A stretch of DNA of 64,000 bases from positions 54,860-118,859 of the forward strand of contig JABLUY010000105.1 in the NCBI GenBank assembly GCA_013306675.1, read 5' to 3'. Below the pieces are notes generated by a model. It saw nothing but the letters and a program-made list of their open reading frames with translations. It had not been told where the DNA came from and searched no databases. The DNA comes from Thraustochytrium sp. TN22 (Eukaryota; Sar; Bigyra; Thraustochytrida; Thraustochytriidae). Positions 63,020-64,000 of this stretch are shown piece after piece (position 1 is the first letter of the stretch; the number at the start of each line of letters is the position of its first letter). The position numbers and the translations under genes are program-made.

Positions 63020-63883
63020 CTACACGTAGAGGTCGAGAAAGTTGGAGATCTTGCGATTGAGCTCCTCCGGACCCACCTCGCAGGTAAGCCAGTGGCCGGC
63101 CTTCATGGGAATGACCTGGCAGTCCGGTGAGGCCTTGAGGGTTCGCTCCCACGAGGGCGCGTGCAGCATGACGGGCTTCTGCACGCCATACATGAAAAGC
63201 GTCGGCACGAGTGGCGGTGAAGTGGGCTTGCGCGAGTAGCGCAGCGAGCGAGAACCGCCGCCAAAGAGCTCCGCAACGAAGTTGCGGTGGAAGTAGTAGT
63301 ACGGGTAGTTGGACATGGCGCGCGCCTGCTCGGGGAAGGGGGCACCGAGCCTGCGCGCAACGGAGCGCGAGATGGCGTCGCCCATGCGCTCGCCGAGGCC
63401 GCCGGGCCCGGCGCAAAAGAGCAGGTAGGCCCAGACGAGAAAGTACTGGTAAAGGAAGCCAATGGTCATGAGCGCGGGCGCGTCGCGCCAGCGCGGCTGA
63501 TCTAGCGTGGGTGGGCCCACGTCGAGCGCGACGACGCCGGCAAAGAGGTCCGGGAAGCAGTCGAGCGCGGTGTATCCGACGACGCACCCCCAGTCGTGCA
63601 TGATGAGCACGGCGCGGTCGTCCGCGTCGCGCTGCAGGCTGGCCACGCGCTGCGCGAGCTGGCGCGCGAGCTCGTCAAAGTTGAAGCCCGCCGACTTGCC
63701 CAGCTGCGAGCCGCCGAAGCCGGGCAGCGCCACCAGCACGCAGCGGTGCGTCTTGCGGAAGTGATCCACCTGCCCGCGCCACATCTCCGGCGCGTCCGGC
63801 CACCCGTGCACGAAGACGAGCAGGTCGCCCTCGCCCTCCACGCTCGCCTCCATGCTCATGCTCATGCTCTTGCTCGAGCTCAT
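63020..63883 (-). CDS. Epoxide-hydrolase-like alpha/beta hydrolase
   Basis: 287 residues. The oxyanion motif is HGWPD (26-30), then LPGFGGSQ. The nucleophile is Asp (M-H-D97-W-G), as in epoxide hydrolases and haloalkane dehalogenases. H264 (KAGHWLT) is the likely base. The cap region has two neighbouring Tyr-rich patches (FLYQYFLVWAY and NYPYYYFHR), fitting the ring-opening tyrosines of epoxide hydrolases. It begins MSSSKSMSMSM, a short Ser/Met repeat. No signal peptide is visible. Substrate (lipid epoxide or other) is unknown. Upstream DNA to the window edge is a GCC run and may be 5' UTR. Confidence 0.85.
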   Translation of the reverse strand: MSSSKSMSMSMEASVEGEGDLLVFVHGWPDAPEMWRGQVDHFRKTHRCVLVALPGFGGSQLGKSAGFNFDELARQLAQRVASLQRDADDRAVLIMHDWGCVVGYTALDCFPDLFAGVVALDVGPPTLDQPRWRDAPALMTIGFLYQYFLVWAYLLFCAGPGGLGERMGDAISRSVARRLGAPFPEQARAMSNYPYYYFHRNFVAELFGGGSRSLRYSRKPTSPPLVPTLFMYGVQKPVMLHAPSWERTLKASPDCQVIPMKAGHWLTCEVGPEELNRKISNFLDLYV

Positions 63884-64000
63884 GCGCGATGCCGCCGCCG
63901 CCGCGCCGCCGCGCCGCCGCGCCGCCGCCCGGGGAGCTGCGCTGGCGCGCGGGACCGCCGCCGCCGCGCGCGCCGCCGCCGCCGCCGCCGCCGCGATACG
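63884..64000. other. GC-rich leader at the window edge
   Basis: Nearly pure GCC/CGC triplet runs upstream of the last gene. Nothing else is seen. Confidence 0.5.

Noticed and set aside
1-64000. Transposons, LTR elements, Polinton-like or other virus-derived genes
   Set aside because: No reverse transcriptase, integrase, transposase, capsid or terminal repeat pair was recognised in any frame I read.

Overview
The window is nuclear DNA from a GC-rich, intron-poor, gene-dense unicellular eukaryote. Third codon positions are nearly all G or C, most genes are single open frames starting in a Kozak-like GCCGCCATGG context, and the one gene that needs splicing has two short GT-AG introns. The products are purely eukaryotic: the Sec24 COPII coat, a proteasome beta subunit, the Lcb1 subunit of serine palmitoyltransferase, DCAF12, an NTAN1-like N-degron amidase, the ciliary proteins CC2D2A and WRAP73, and TMEM161. 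The ciliary genes imply a flagellated stage. Few introns plus high GC would fit a stramenopile such as a thraustochytrid or another heterotrophic flagellate, but that assignment is weak inference.

Layout. Positions 1-18877 are a tandem-duplication block, all on the plus strand. It holds the tail of one long-chain acyl-CoA synthetase, a complete second copy, five beta-lactamase-fold (LACTB-like) genes with a decayed sixth tail, and two ABCG half-transporters. Positions 18996-26607 hold a class IV aminotransferase and then four proteostasis genes: a DCAF12-like substrate receptor, a secretory cyclophilin, an NTAN1-like amidase and proteasome beta-4/PSMB2. Positions 27205-34341 hold a CC2D2A homologue and an F-box-like WD protein, both on the minus strand.

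Positions 35596-39578 hold the most unusual pair: an ankyrin-SAM-TIR protein followed on the same strand by a protein with a TIR-like Trp-Cys-x-x-Glu domain and TPR repeats. Positions 40161-51560 hold an alpha/beta hydrolase, Lcb1/SPTLC1, a MYSM1-like Myb-JAMM deubiquitinase, two tandem enoyl-CoA hydratases, a secreted nucleoside hydrolase and a cysteine-rich orphan. Positions 52612-63883 hold Sec24, TMEM161, WRAP73, an armadillo-like orphan and an epoxide-hydrolase-like enzyme.

Themes. Lipid handling recurs: acyl-CoA activation, the LACTB-like array, ABCG export, sphingoid-base synthesis and beta-oxidation-type hydratases. Tandem duplication is frequent. Intergenic DNA is rich in short tandem repeats. 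I saw no rRNA, tRNA, CRISPR, transposon or virus-like element. The main leads are the SARM1-like ANK-SAM-TIR plus TIR-like-TPR pair, the LACTB-like array, the Ser-for-Cys NTAN1 homologue, the cysteine-heptad orphan, and a minisatellite whose units are each an inverted repeat.
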